Under the pieces are notes generated by a model. The model made no database searches and had not been told where the DNA came from. It was given only the letters and a program-made list of their open reading frames with translations. A stretch of 64,000 nt of DNA, from the NCBI RefSeq assembly GCF_000499845.2, contig NC_023759.2:36056273-36120272 (forward strand). The letters run 5' to 3'. The stretch is from Phaseolus vulgaris. Taxonomy: Eukaryota; Streptophyta; Magnoliopsida; Fabales; Fabaceae. Both the position numbers and the translations under genes were made by a program. Position 1 is the first letter of the stretch. Each line of letters starts with the position of its first letter. Below, one piece after another: positions 28,745-40,933 of the stretch.

Positions 28745-29406
28745 TAAATTATCCAAGATAATCTAGTTCCACTATCTTCATTTGGAAACCTGAGTTCCTT
28801 GCTTACTTAATAAGCATTAGTGTTTTTGCGTATAGCATCATCCCTTTCTTTACGTTGGAGATAATAAAGAGTGATGGAGCACCGACAATCGAAGTTGCCT
28901 GAATCTAACACAGCGAGATACAGGTAAGGAGGTTAATGTTTGAGAAAAAATACTTTTTGAAAATTGATGTTGTTAAAGACCATGGCCAGATCTGATTCTT
29001 TTGCAGTTTTAGTTACTAAATCTAATGTTAGATTAGAGCTTTGACAATAATTACAGTTACTTCTTTCCTTTGGAGTCTGGGATAATGATTCAAACTTAAT
29101 ATGAATAGGAACAGGCAACTACACTCGATCTCAGCAGCACGTGAATGGTGCATAACGTTAAGTTTTAAGTCTCCTACAGGAGTAACCAGCTTCAAGGAAG
29201 AAAACCTATACTTCCTTTCATTTACAAAGTACCTTAAGAATTCTATCTATAGGCTGTACAATATCCTGTCACAAAAACCATTTTTTATGACTATGTATCA
29301 TTCATAACTACGTCAGAATCCTATATCAAATTCCAGAGAAGCCCTGGTCCAAACCAACCAAGAGAAACCCAAAAGAGTAAGGCAGAACAGAAATGGGTTA
29401 ACACCA
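28745..29406. other. Spacer and 3' flank of the SAP-like gene
   Basis: There are no convincing coding features. Part of the right half is expected to be the 3' UTR of the minus-strand gene ending at 29407. Confidence 0.45.
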
Positions 29407-32400
29407 TTAAGTTCCGCAACTACTGAGTCGCTGAGCTAATTGTTCAACCAAATCTACTTTTCGAAGCTTATAGTACTTTCTTACATTGTGTTCCTTTGCC
29501 ATGGCCCTCAAATCAGTCAATGTCAAGCTATTCAAAGATGAGGTCTCATCATGGGAATCCACCAAGGAATGTGACTTGTTAGTATGAGGAGCTAACTGGT
29601 TTTTGTTGTCCAAAGAAACCCCCTCTGAATTTGGTACGTCTAAATTAACACTTGAATTTTGTATGTCCACGGTGATAGGCAACTTTGTAACTCTTCGTTT
29701 CTTTTGTAATTCAGAAAATTTACTATCATAAAGAACAATAGCACGACCTTCAGTCTCATGCTTGTCTGGTTGCACTGTCCCTCTAGTAGTAATCTTCCGG
29801 TTCATTGGCTCATTTAAAATGGTAACATCAGTACAGGATTTGGATCTTCGCTGCCTCTTGGTTGATACAATTATAGATGTACTTGGAATAACTTCCGTAC
29901 AACTGTCAAATGGTTCTCTGGAAGATAATGCCCCTAGTTCCAGTTTCTGCTTTTCCGAAGCTTTTAGCTTTGAAGGTAAAAGCATGTTGGACTTTCTGAG
30001 GTTAGTAGTAAGTTGGGATTTAAGGTCTTGTTCATGTTCTTCCCCTTCACCTTCATCCATCAGCTGTAACCCAGCATACAGTGCACTCTTGGTATGCATC
30101 CCTATCAGTGAAATCAATGCAGAATTTTCAGCATTAATAAGGGGTGGTGTTTTCAATGTTGAGCACTAGTCCAGAATTATTACCATTGCTATCTTTAAAG
30201 GAGCATAATTCTGTATCAGTGATACATAATGTTTTAGGATAAACAACTTGCAAAGGGAAATTCAGAGGCTTCAAATCTTCATCTGGAGCAACCTTGGGTT
30301 CTTTGCTGTCGTCTCTTTGTGCAGCTGTTGGAGCAAAATCACATAGATCTTTGTCTAAATTGAATTTTCCTCGTTTTTGTTGTTGTGAAGTATCTAAAAT
30401 GGAATGTGGACCCGTTTTCTTCCTACTGATGTCAATTGCAGGTCTAAAATCATCTGGGCTAACATCTTTTTCTTTGACAAATTCATTTTCTTTCTGCACA
30501 ATTTAAGAAAAATATGCACTAAAAACCTTGTCTAAAATTAAAAGTAAAATGCTAACTGATACATACAATAAGTTTAAATTGATTAGAAGGGGAGCAGCAC
30601 TTCTTGCACCTTGGCTTCACTTTTGGCGCAAAACAAATCCATTAGACCTGTATTTGTATTAATGAGTTGGCTTTTTCTGACTTCATTTCCAGCAACTTGA
30701 TCATCAAATGTTTCTGATAATTTCATTCTTTCAGAGTGGTAGGATGCAAGAATAATGCCCCCCAAATCAGGACTTCTCACAAGTGTTTCTTCAGACAATT
30801 CCTTAAGAAAAAAAGAAATCTAGTCAAATGTATCATGCATAAAAATGGCTACCAAGGTTAGACCTTAAAAAAATAGTAAAAATAAAACAATACAGTTTGT
30901 CAACGCAAGCTCAATGTAAAGTCAGAAACCTGCTATCGGCCTACCACTTACTGGGATTTACTCTATTTAGCTTAGGTTTCAACGCCAAACAAGTTCATAC
31001 TGTCAGGTTAATCCCTTCTTAAATGCTCCTTAAAGTTAAAGTTCTAAAGAAAAGCTTAAAATAAAAATCTGTTTGACCATTATAGTTTGAAAGCTCCTTT
31101 AAAATTAAAACCTGCTTCTTTGTCCTATGCTGATTAGTTCAAGATAAGGAGGCCTAAATGTGAAGCTGTTTAGAAGCTACTTATTTACCCGCCATTTCTC
31201 TTATAGAAAATATTGTCCTTAATTTTACAGCTTCTCCTTATAAAGAGAGAAAAAAAAAAAAAAAAAAAACTAGAAAGAAAAAAACTAGGTCATAGCTGAT
31301 ATCTGATGGCTCATAGTTGACAGGCAACACAAGGTGGATCTAAAATTAACTTGTTTCTTGAGTTACTTCCTCAAGTTCCATCTGAATGGAGACTGCCAAT
31401 ATACTCTCCTCTACGGGTAGCCAGCTAGGTCATGGAATTTCGGGGTGTAAGCTTTTCATGTTCTTTGAAGTCTGCTTGTCATTAGACACAACTGTGAGCA
31501 TTGACCAAAAATCAGTTTAGGTAATTGGACCTAAAAGTAACAATATATCAAGTTTTCAATTGGATAATGGAACACTCAAATTTTTTGAATGCTATTAGTA
31601 GTGACAAATATCCAATGCCTAAATCATGGCCTTAGATGTAGGCTAGAAAGAGCCAAAGAATCACTGCACACTTATGTTAAACTAGTACGATTAAGAGCAA
31701 ATGCATATGAGATGTCAATCAATCATCACACAAACATATAAAATAAACATTATTCTTAAAAGTCTAATATTACAGACTCCATGTGCTAAAAAATTTGAGA
31801 AAAAAACATTGGTGCAGCAATTAATTATTTAAAATAAGTGTTTTTTAATTCGATTAACACATGGAGGAATAGAAAATAATTGTTTTTAAATTAAATTTAG
31901 TAACATCTTTCTCTACCTCAATCTTTTCAGGATTATCTGATTTCTTTTGAAGCTCCAAAAGAAGTTCCAAGCTTCCAGAGATTTCTGAGGTTCCATGGAG
32001 ATCTTTTCCTTCCTCCTTAATGATCTTATTAGAATCAATGGTGCTAGAATCTTTGTCTAATGCATGTTCAGTAACATTCACAACTGGACTCAAGATATTC
32101 ATATCTAGATACTGCTTCAAATCGAAAAGACAAGGAAGGAAAAAAAAATACCAGTTACATTCAAAAACCAAGTGTTAACAATTAAATACTTATACATCAC
32201 ATAATACTACCGGAAGATACACAACAAAGGAGACAGGAGTAAATATATTTCCTAAAAGGCAAGCAGGGGATAAATTAATATGTATTACTCTTTATCCAGC
32301 AAATACAAGACCGAGAAAATACATCCTTAAATTAAGAACTAAAAAATTACAGTTGTACAATGCATAAGTTATTATATATAGTAGTATAAGTTATAATCAA

Positions 32401-34672
32401 TAGTAGCATAACAGTTACATCCTCCTGCATAAATATTTGAATAGTAGAAATTAGGAATATATGGCAGTGTTTCCAAAGAGCCAACTACTTTCAATCTTCC
32501 TTCTACCTTCTCATACAGCTCCTAATAGAAGAAGTGAAATTCCTCACGAGGTCACACAAGGTTCATAGACCACTCAATATCCGCAACTTCAATAATTACT
32601 TTGAAGCTTAAGTCTTTGATTAGACTCTACCAAGCTTACTGAATTATTGTAGGAACAAAATTGTTCTGACACTGAAGTCCTCAGATAAACTACCCAGATT
32701 TAGATTCCACAAGGACTGCATTGCATTAGGTCTCTTATTTACTAGTAGTGTCCTGTATACCCTCGTGATGTGCATATAATGTCATGCTTATGCTCAGTTT
32801 AAAAGGGACTTGGGAATGTTTGGTTTCCCATAACATAATCTGTTTTCATTTTTTAATCATAAAAATGCCATCTTATTTTACTTTTTTATAAGTTAATAAA
32901 CATTAAAAACAATATTTATTTTTTCTGGTTTTGTAATGTTATATCTCCTACAATATTTGGAAACTTTTGAAGCATTTAATACTATCTTTATTTGGTAATA
33001 AGCAACAAGACTAATAGATATATTTTGTAAAAAGATTTCGAATTATCCTCTCTATTTCACTTTTCCGAAAAATTATTACAGAAAATGCTTTACAAAGTCT
33101 CCCCATTTGCTACAAAAAAAAAACTTTAGAAGATAAACTATTCACAGTAAAGCTTTTAACTGTCAAAAAGAAACTCGACCAAAGACTACATATCATTATG
33201 CACGAAAAATATCAAAGACAATATCCCTATGGCTGGCGAATACACAGTTTTCATGTAAAACGAAATCCTCTTTTTCAATCATCAGAATCAAAAAATTAAA
33301 TTTTAAACAGGATTCCAAATTCCAAACCTGGGCTAGTATTTCATGCAGTGTCCCAGCAGGTTCACTGTCTAGCAGTAACTTCACTTCAGCCTCATCAGCA
33401 CAATCATTCTTTAAAGTGCTAATCGCCATATCAAGCTGATTGATTCTCTCATTGAGAATTCCACAGCATATATCAGGCCATTTTTCATGCTCAACACAGG
33501 CCAACTCCTTTTGAAGCAACAAGAGATCTCTTTCAAGTTCGTCAATCTCAGTATCCGCCTTGGTGATCAAAATTCTCAAAACCCGAATACAGGATTCCAT
33601 GTTCAAGGCGTCCTCCTCTATTACATCTACAAAATTAACAGAAAGCCAGAGTAAACACAACACAAGGAGAACACAAAATGCACGGCGTGCGGGAGTAAGA
33701 AACAATGATTACCAGGGCCACACCCAAAGTAGAAGTCACATTCATGTTGCGGTGACCAGTAATTACTACCACTCGCATCTGAGAAAAGTAAACAAGTAAA
33801 TTACACGTCAAAAGCAATTTGATTTGTTTGAATATACCTGTCGTCCACAATCATTTATAGGAAACAAGAAAATAAGAGGGAAAAAAAGTAGCAAGAGGGA
33901 TCAAGTTACCGTGTATATACTCTTAGTTCAACAACTCCACGGCTCTATATTAAATTTTATTAATTCAACCCATAAATTAAAAATTGACTTAATTACTCGT
34001 TGTGTCCCAAAGTTTCACAGAGATAGCAACCTTAGTCCAGCACTGAAAAATCACCTCAACTGGGACAATTTTGTGGCTAACTAATCACCACAACTGGGAC
34101 AATTTTGTGGCTAACTTCCTTTATACCGCCTCAATTCAGACATTTTTGCAGTGATTTTTGCTTTAAGCAATTAAGAAATTGCGTTTCCTCAAAACAAAGA
34201 CAAATTGCAAATATTTTATGGAAATCCGGTGCAAAATTTGCATAAAGAACAGTTCGGAGACACAACAAATTTCCATAAAATTCTAAATCTAGTTGATACT
34301 TCATTAAATAAATTCAAGATATAATATACAGTACTTTTAAAAAATAAAAGTAAATGTCAAATTTAAGATTACATAAGCACAAAAGCTGATTCTCTCTAAA
34401 ATTTGGTATACATAGAAAAAATAAAAAATATTCAACGGATAGATTAATAAAATCTTATAAAATAAATACATCCACTCACAAAAAAATTAAAACAAACCCT
34501 TTTCACAGAATGATTCTAAAGCGACTTTCAAAGAATTTATCAACCCACAAAACTATCAATTAATTACATCACAGATACCAGCAATACAAACTAACAAGAA
34601 TGCAAATAGCAGAGAAGAAAGGGAGAAATAGAAACCTTGGTCATACGTCGAACTCCACAGATCCCACTCCAT
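29407..34672 (-). CDS. Unnamed protein with coiled coil and C-terminal SAP/Rho-N-like motif (one apparent frameshift)
   Basis: Six minus-strand coding exons join in phase: 34672-34636, 33778-33713, 33626-33328, 32111-31917, 30801-30610 and 30493-29407. They total 1,876 nt, one more than a multiple of three; discounting one base gives 624 residues. The start MEWDLWSSTYDQ opens a Trp/Tyr-rich leader. Exon 3 is Leu/Glu-rich with heptad-like spacing (ADTEIDELERDLLLLQKELA), a probable coiled coil. The middle is polar and low in complexity. The last 40 residues (LTLTDLRAMAKEHNVRKYYK, then RKVDLVEQLAQRL) form a helix-loop-helix like SAP or Rho-N nucleic-acid-binding motifs. In the last exon the frame changes near 30141-30160, where the minus strand has ACCACCCC; one surplus C would explain it. 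The protein may bind nucleic acid, but I do not recognise a named family. Confidence 0.75.
34050..34116. repeat. 33-bp tandem duplication in first coding intron of SAP-like gene
   Basis: 34050-34082 and 34084-34116 are the same 33-bp sequence containing CAACTGGGACAATTTTGTGG, with one mismatch and one spacer base. Confidence 0.9.
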
Positions 34673-34692
34673 GAACTGCAAGTCCCTACAAC

Positions 34693-34964
34693 CTGAAACA
34701 TAAACTATTCCTTTGATAGGTGGCAGAAAAAAAAAAGCAGGGTCCTCAGAAATAGAATAGTAAGAAATAACAATACACAACATGCAAGCACAGAAACTGA
34801 AGGAAGAAATGTGCAATAAAAATCAAACGAACATGCGGTTGTTGTGGTTGCTAATGTTGTTGAGTTGGAACGACGAAGGCATCAGTGGCGTGGAAGGAGA
34901 GAAGGGATTTGGAAAAAGAGAAAGAGTGAAAGAGGAATTTAAAAGGGGTGGAATTAGTGCTTAC
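34693..34964 (-). other. Probable 5' UTR intron of the SAP-like gene
   Basis: On the minus strand a donor TTG|GTAAGC lies at 34965/34964 and an acceptor TTTCAG|GTTG at 34693/34692, 20 bases before the start codon. This predicts a non-coding first exon upstream of 34965. It is inferred from splice consensus only. Confidence 0.5.
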
Positions 34965-35394
34965 CAACCACGCTAAGTGCATGGCATTAATTGATAATGA
35001 ATGAAGAGAGAAGGAAGCATTAAGAATGATCGTCACATCACACACCACAACGCACTCTCTCTCCGCATCCACCGAGTCACGCTCATAAATGCAATGCAAC
35101 TATGAAAACGAAGGTGCCAAAAGGGGACAAAACCAGAGTAAATCGGTAGAGTGCAAAACGAGGAACCGCATTTTGACTTCACCTGGAAAACGAGTCCGCG
35201 AAATGCGACGAAAGTGAATGAACGCCTAGGGTTTCGCAATCCCCATAAATTCAGAGCCTCGCCATAGATAAAGCAGCAGAAGAAGAAAATTGGAGTGTGT
35301 GATTCTCTGTGCGTGCGCCTTCTGTGCAGCAAAAAAGCTGCAAGTGAAAATGAAAGCGGTGGGAGGGGTTGTCTTGTAAATTCCCCCACTGTGA

Positions 35395-35452
35395 CCACGT
35401 GGGCCCTGCCTCCTGTGGGGCCCTGTTTGACTGGGCCCCTTCTGGGCCGTCT
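35395..35452 (-). promoter_or_regulatory. G-box plus TGGGCC cluster upstream of SAP-like gene
   Basis: A palindromic G-box CCACGTGG at 35395-35402 overlaps the first of several GGGCC cores within about 55 bp (near 35400, 35417, 35432 and 35444), in otherwise AT-rich DNA. G-boxes bind bZIP/bHLH factors, and TGGGCC/T elements (site II) bind TCP factors and are common in promoters of housekeeping genes. The position, some 430 bp beyond the proposed 5' UTR intron, fits the promoter of the minus-strand gene. The function is inferred. Confidence 0.55.
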
Positions 35453-35459
35453 TTTTTTT

Positions 35460-38032
35460 TTTCAGGTGCTATTTTTATCGGCTAACCAATAGGGGTCCAC
35501 ACGTCTATTCTATTTTCCTATTACATTTTTTTATTTTATTTACCAAATACATAAAAAAAAAAGTATATATTATTTTTTCAATATATTAAATGTATCTCCA
35601 TTAGATACAATATTAAAAACCATTTCTAGTTAAACAATGTTGATTTAATAAAATTATTCTCATTATTCAACTTTTAAATAAATATTTATGAATGACTTCT
35701 TCTCACTCTTCTTCTTTGTCAATTATAGAATGTCTCTCTATTTAAGTTATTTACTATTTAAAATACAATGAAGTTTCTATTTTTTTTATTTTCTTATCGC
35801 CTAAGGTTATTAATTATATTCGTATCTTTCTCTTCTTTATTTGTTGTTGAGTGTTCAAATTTTTTTCCTTTCAAATATGGAAATATGTTAACTTTTACTT
35901 TTTATTTTATATTTCTTGTTTTAGAGTTTTTGCGTCTTAACTTCGTTTTATTTTTTAAAATATTGAAAATTTTAATTATTTTCTAATGCTACTCTTATTT
36001 ATTAATGTTTTCAATATATTATACATTAATTGAGCTTCCTTTTTTCTCCTTATACGTGAGATATACTGATTAAGACAAATAAAGATTACTGTAACTTTGC
36101 CATTTTAAAAAGTTAATTTGGTATCTCTTACTTTTAAGCTAATAAAAGGAAATTTTGTTTAATACTAAAGGAAAAGGGTATGTCACTTTATAAGTACTTT
36201 TAATATATCTTTACTATTAAATGGAACTAACCAATAATTTATTACAAAAAATTGGTTTAAAACTAATTTTAAGTCGGAATAGTTTTAGCCAGTTTTACAT
36301 TAAAAAAAAAAAAATATATATATATATATATATTAGATTTATTTGTCGAATATCGATTTGCCACGTCTTTTTCTTTGTCTTACCATCTTAGTATGTACTT
36401 ACGATTTTACGTAAATGTTTTATTTTGCAGTGTGACATTTAATTATTACAGTATAGTTTTTATTAGAGTACATTATAATTTTAATTATTTTGACGTAGTG
36501 TTAATTTATGAACTCTTTAAACAATTGCTTTTTTTACTAATGTGCAATTCCTCTCGTGGTTTATACAATAATACACTTCTAACGCAGTAGCATAAATTAA
36601 TAAAAAACAATTAATTTAGTTGAATTTAAAAAAAATATTCTCAGTGTAATAAATTATTATTAATTATTAATGACTTTTAATTCTTTTCTTACTTTCTATT
36701 AATACAAATGCATATTCATAAAATTTGATGTAAAACTTATAAAAACAATCTCTACGAATAAATAAAAAATTGATTGGAACACAATATACATTTTTTATTT
36801 TTTTAGAAGACAAATTCTTCTTGCATTTGTATACCTTTTCTCAATATCTTTATATTTTTTTAAGTTCAGACAATACTCTTATGAGAATTGTAAGATTGTG
36901 AAGTATTTTTCTTTATTTTTAAGTAGTGATGATGGTTGATGGTTTATGATGATTAATAGTGACCAATGATAAAGGTTGGTTGTTGAGATAAGTTTTATAG
37001 TATTTTGATTATTAATGATTGTGTTTTTCTTCACTTTTTTTCATTTTAAAAATGTTAAAATTAATTTTTCATAATTAATATAAAGATACGGGTTAGAAGT
37101 ATGGAGGCAGAGAGAGAACTTATCTAATTAAATAAAATCCAAAGTGATTTTGTGTATTGGAAAATGTATATGTTAGAAGATATGAAGTATTTTGAAATGT
37201 AGAATGCAATATAGGATTAAGAAGAGTTAGATTAAGTTGTGTTGAGTTTGTGATATTTTAGTTCCCTTTTGATGATTAAAGTAGAAAAGTTGCAATATTG
37301 TTGTTGAGATGATTATGATGTTGTGTAATTTCCCTTATCATTTTAGTAGCAGACATGTTTGATGTTGGCAATTGAGTTTGCAAAAGTTGAACAGAGGACA
37401 AGGAAGGCTGAACCACTCTGAAATTTGTCACATGCACTTCTTCCCTTGTTTTGGTGGTGCACTGCAACACATGCATTTTAAATTGAAAACCCTATCTCAA
37501 ATTTGGCAATTCCACCCTGTTACTCATTTTGCTATTTCTTCCCTTCTCATTGCCTTTCCAATTCCAATTCTTGTTTTGACTCAACTATTCAAGTTAGACA
37601 CTTCCACCACTTTCCCTTCATAAACAACCATACCATTCAATTTTATGTGACCACTTACATTATTGCTTTTAGCTCTTCATTCTGCAAGATTGTGCCCAAT
37701 TAACACAATTGCTTAAGAGACTATAACTATAATACACTTTATTTAATTTTAAGTTCAGTATAAACTTTATTAAGAAATTTTATGTGACCTTTTTTCTTAT
37801 CTTGGAATTTATATATTGTCAATTAATAATTTCTATCTATTCCTAGTTTTCAATTTATAATTCATTTTTTATAATTTTTAATTTAATTATATTTTAGTTT
37901 TTATCTCTTTATTTTTAATTATTTAAATCCTTTTTTATTACTTTTTGAAATTTAGTCTGATCAGTGCTACTTCATTAAATTTCTAACTCTTTTTTTAACT
38001 GAAGTGGATTTCATTTGCAGACGCGAAAAAAC

Positions 38033-38090
<58 letters not shown>

Positions 38091-40930
38091 ATAGTAGATT
38101 AGTAGTAGTGTAGTAGTAGGGTCTCAAATTACTAGAATGGAAATTGCATTTTGTAAAAGATAATAATTTATTATTTATAAGCCATGTTCTAAAGACATGA
38201 TCGATTGAAACCAACTAAACAAAAATCATTTATTCAGGTATTAAGTAGGATTACAATTGCATAATAACTTAAGAAAAACACAATGATAAATTAATAAAAC
38301 AAATATATTTTTAAAATATCAAATACATATATTATATTATTATGCATTCTTAATTCAAAATAACTCATAATAAATATAAATTACACTTGAGTTGTTATTT
38401 AACGTAGGAATCTTCAACTATATCTCTTACCATCTCAAGATAATTAGGTGATGTCTTCAAGAATATTCATATTAATTATATTTCATCAAAAGCTTTTTTT
38501 TTCCTATCAAAAACACTTTGAAAAAACTTAACCTCAACTTTTTATTTAAGGATGATTCTTTCTATCAACTATAAAAAATCATTTATGCAAGAACTTACTT
38601 CAATTTCTATTACTTAGTATGTTAATGAGTTTGTATACAATGACCATAATGGATTATGATACAATCTCAAGTACCAAAAACATAGGTCAATTCAACATAT
38701 CTCATCACATACATCTATGTATATAAATATTTATTCAAAATATTAATTTATAAATTTCATAGATACACACAATCTATACTAACAAACCAACAATCGCTAC
38801 TAGACATGTATCACTTGAGTGACCTATCTTTATAGAACAGTGGAAGACTTCTCGCATAAGCTCATTTTAAACTTTCTACCATAAAATTTGAGGAGAATTT
38901 ATTTATTCACAATAATCTTTTCATCTCTATTCAAATATTGCAACTTATATGGCTTGACATATTGAATGATAGTTAAACCTACCACTGTTATGTTAGCCAC
39001 ATTAGTGTAATTTCCTTTATTTATAATGAGTGTCATAATTTATCATTAATTAGACATTTTATGTGACAAATGATTTCTTTTTTAGAGTCACGAAAATTTG
39101 TTTGGATTTGACCAAACAAACGCCTAACTATTAACAAATCTCTAATACAATAGGAAGGTGACGACGAAGATTATCTAGAAAGGGAAAGGGAATTAAAATG
39201 TTCACTTTTTATTGGTCCTCCCTCTTTCAACATCATGGTTCTTTTGACTCGATAATCATAAGCGGGTAACTAGACCCTAAACATTTAAAACGTATTATTG
39301 AACTTGACTTTGAGAGTATTGTATTTAAGAACCTAATGTAGTTTGTTACCATAGATGAACTAGTATAAATTATTGTGTATATTTATCTCTTTCCTACTCT
39401 TTCTACATTATGATTATTGTTTTTATTAACTAAAGAAGGAAAGTCATTATGAGGTTTTAAATTGCATCATTTATAACTCATCAGACGTAATAAATGTTGT
39501 ATGATGGTTTTGAAAAACAAACTTGAAAATATTTAAGTTAAGTGATTCAATTAAGTTGTAGGATTGAGTATGATACAATTTTATCACTTGATGGTTTATT
39601 CTACTGTTTCATCATTTTCAAGCAAATAATGTTTGGGAAAAGTATTCTAAACTTGATGAAAACATAATTAAACATTTTTTTATTGTGTTTTGTCCTGTTT
39701 TCACAAATATGTATGAAAGAAATTTACACCTTCTACCTGTTCACAACTAATAACAAGTTTTACTATAAATTTATCTATATATCCATGAGTTCTTAATTTT
39801 TTTCCTAAAAACTCATTTACATCCAATACTTTTATAATTGAGGAAGATTAGTCAAAAACCAAATTTTATTTTCTCTAAAGAATTATTTTCTTTATTAATA
39901 GATTCTTTCAAAAAAGGAGTATCAATTGATCTCATTACTTTGCCATAAGTTTTAGAATAATCATCAAGAAAAAAAAATAAAAGTCAAACAAAAAACTTTA
40001 GCCTCTTCTTTTCTTTTACTCCTCTAAGTTCATTTTGAACATTTTTATTAGCATTATCACCAGAAAGCAAAACAGAACTAGAGACATCACAAATAACATT
40101 ATCATTGGAATACAAAACAAAACTAGAGATATCACAAAAAATTTTAGTCAAATTATCTTTTAAAGGAAAAATATTTAAAAAGAAAAACAACATCTCTAGA
40201 TTTTATAATAGTGTTATTAGAAATTTGAATCACTTCATAATTAATAACCAAAAATCTATAAGTAATGTTTTGCAAAGAGTAAACAATAAAAACACAGTCA
40301 ACTATTTTAATTTCTATTTTTCTTTTCTTATTAAGAGGTATCTTAATCTTTGCAAGGCACGTAGAGCACTGTCCTTAGAGAGAAAATGTCCCTACTACAC
40401 AAAGTAAGACAAAATAATATGTGTTTCTCTCCCAAAATATAATAACTCGTGATTTTGATCGAGTGTAGCAAAAAATATCTAAATCTTATGAACACCAATG
40501 TTTTTTTTTTAAAATAAAATAGAAGACTGAAAATTATTATAAAAGTTGTGATTGTTGTCTTTTCTTGCTTTGGATATGTTATTTATAAGTAAAAATGACT
40601 AAATAGTAATAAATCTAATTAAAACAAAATAAGTGTAGTAACACTTACTCATTCACACATAAAAGTAATGTTCAGAAATTCACTAAGGAAAACAACATGT
40701 ACCCATAAAAGTAATATTAACAGTAGGACTGCATTTTTTTTAATTATACTAATATTTCCAATATTTCTTGCAACAACCACAAGTTCTAGTTTACTTTGTC
40801 AATTCCTTTCTACCTTGTGCTCATGTTATCTTAGGACGACCTTTTATGGTTAACAACAAAGAATTTCTAATGAAACTAACTATTTTACCACAAACATTAC
40901 CTTTGGAAGTTCTTTCATTGAGTATTGAAA
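35460..40930. other. AT-rich intergenic region
   Basis: No supported gene. It holds the ATT microsatellite at 38033-38089, a TA run near 36314-36332 and other low-complexity DNA. A less AT-rich patch at about 37280-37620 has open frames on both strands (66 codons minus, 83 codons plus) that could be a gene relic, but I recognise no family. About 39960-40400 is A-rich on the plus strand and may be transposon debris. Confidence 0.45.
38033..38089. repeat. (ATT)n microsatellite, about 19 units
   Basis: Uninterrupted ATT trinucleotide repeats of about 57 bp, followed by an imperfect AGT-rich stretch (TAGTAGATTAGTAGTAGTG). Confidence 0.97.
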
Positions 40931-40933
40931 CAA

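Noticed and set aside
37276..37623. Overlapping open frames on both strands in a less AT-rich patch
   Set aside because: No recognisable domain in either strand and the flanking frames are interrupted; noted only in the gap description.
38033..38089. ATT repeat considered as a possible array of functional units
   Set aside because: It is a plain trinucleotide microsatellite without spacers or conserved flanking structure; no CRISPR-like or satellite organisation.
39960..40410. A-rich region that looked like a decayed retrotransposon coding segment
   Set aside because: I could not identify any gag or pol motif in either strand or any LTR pair around it.
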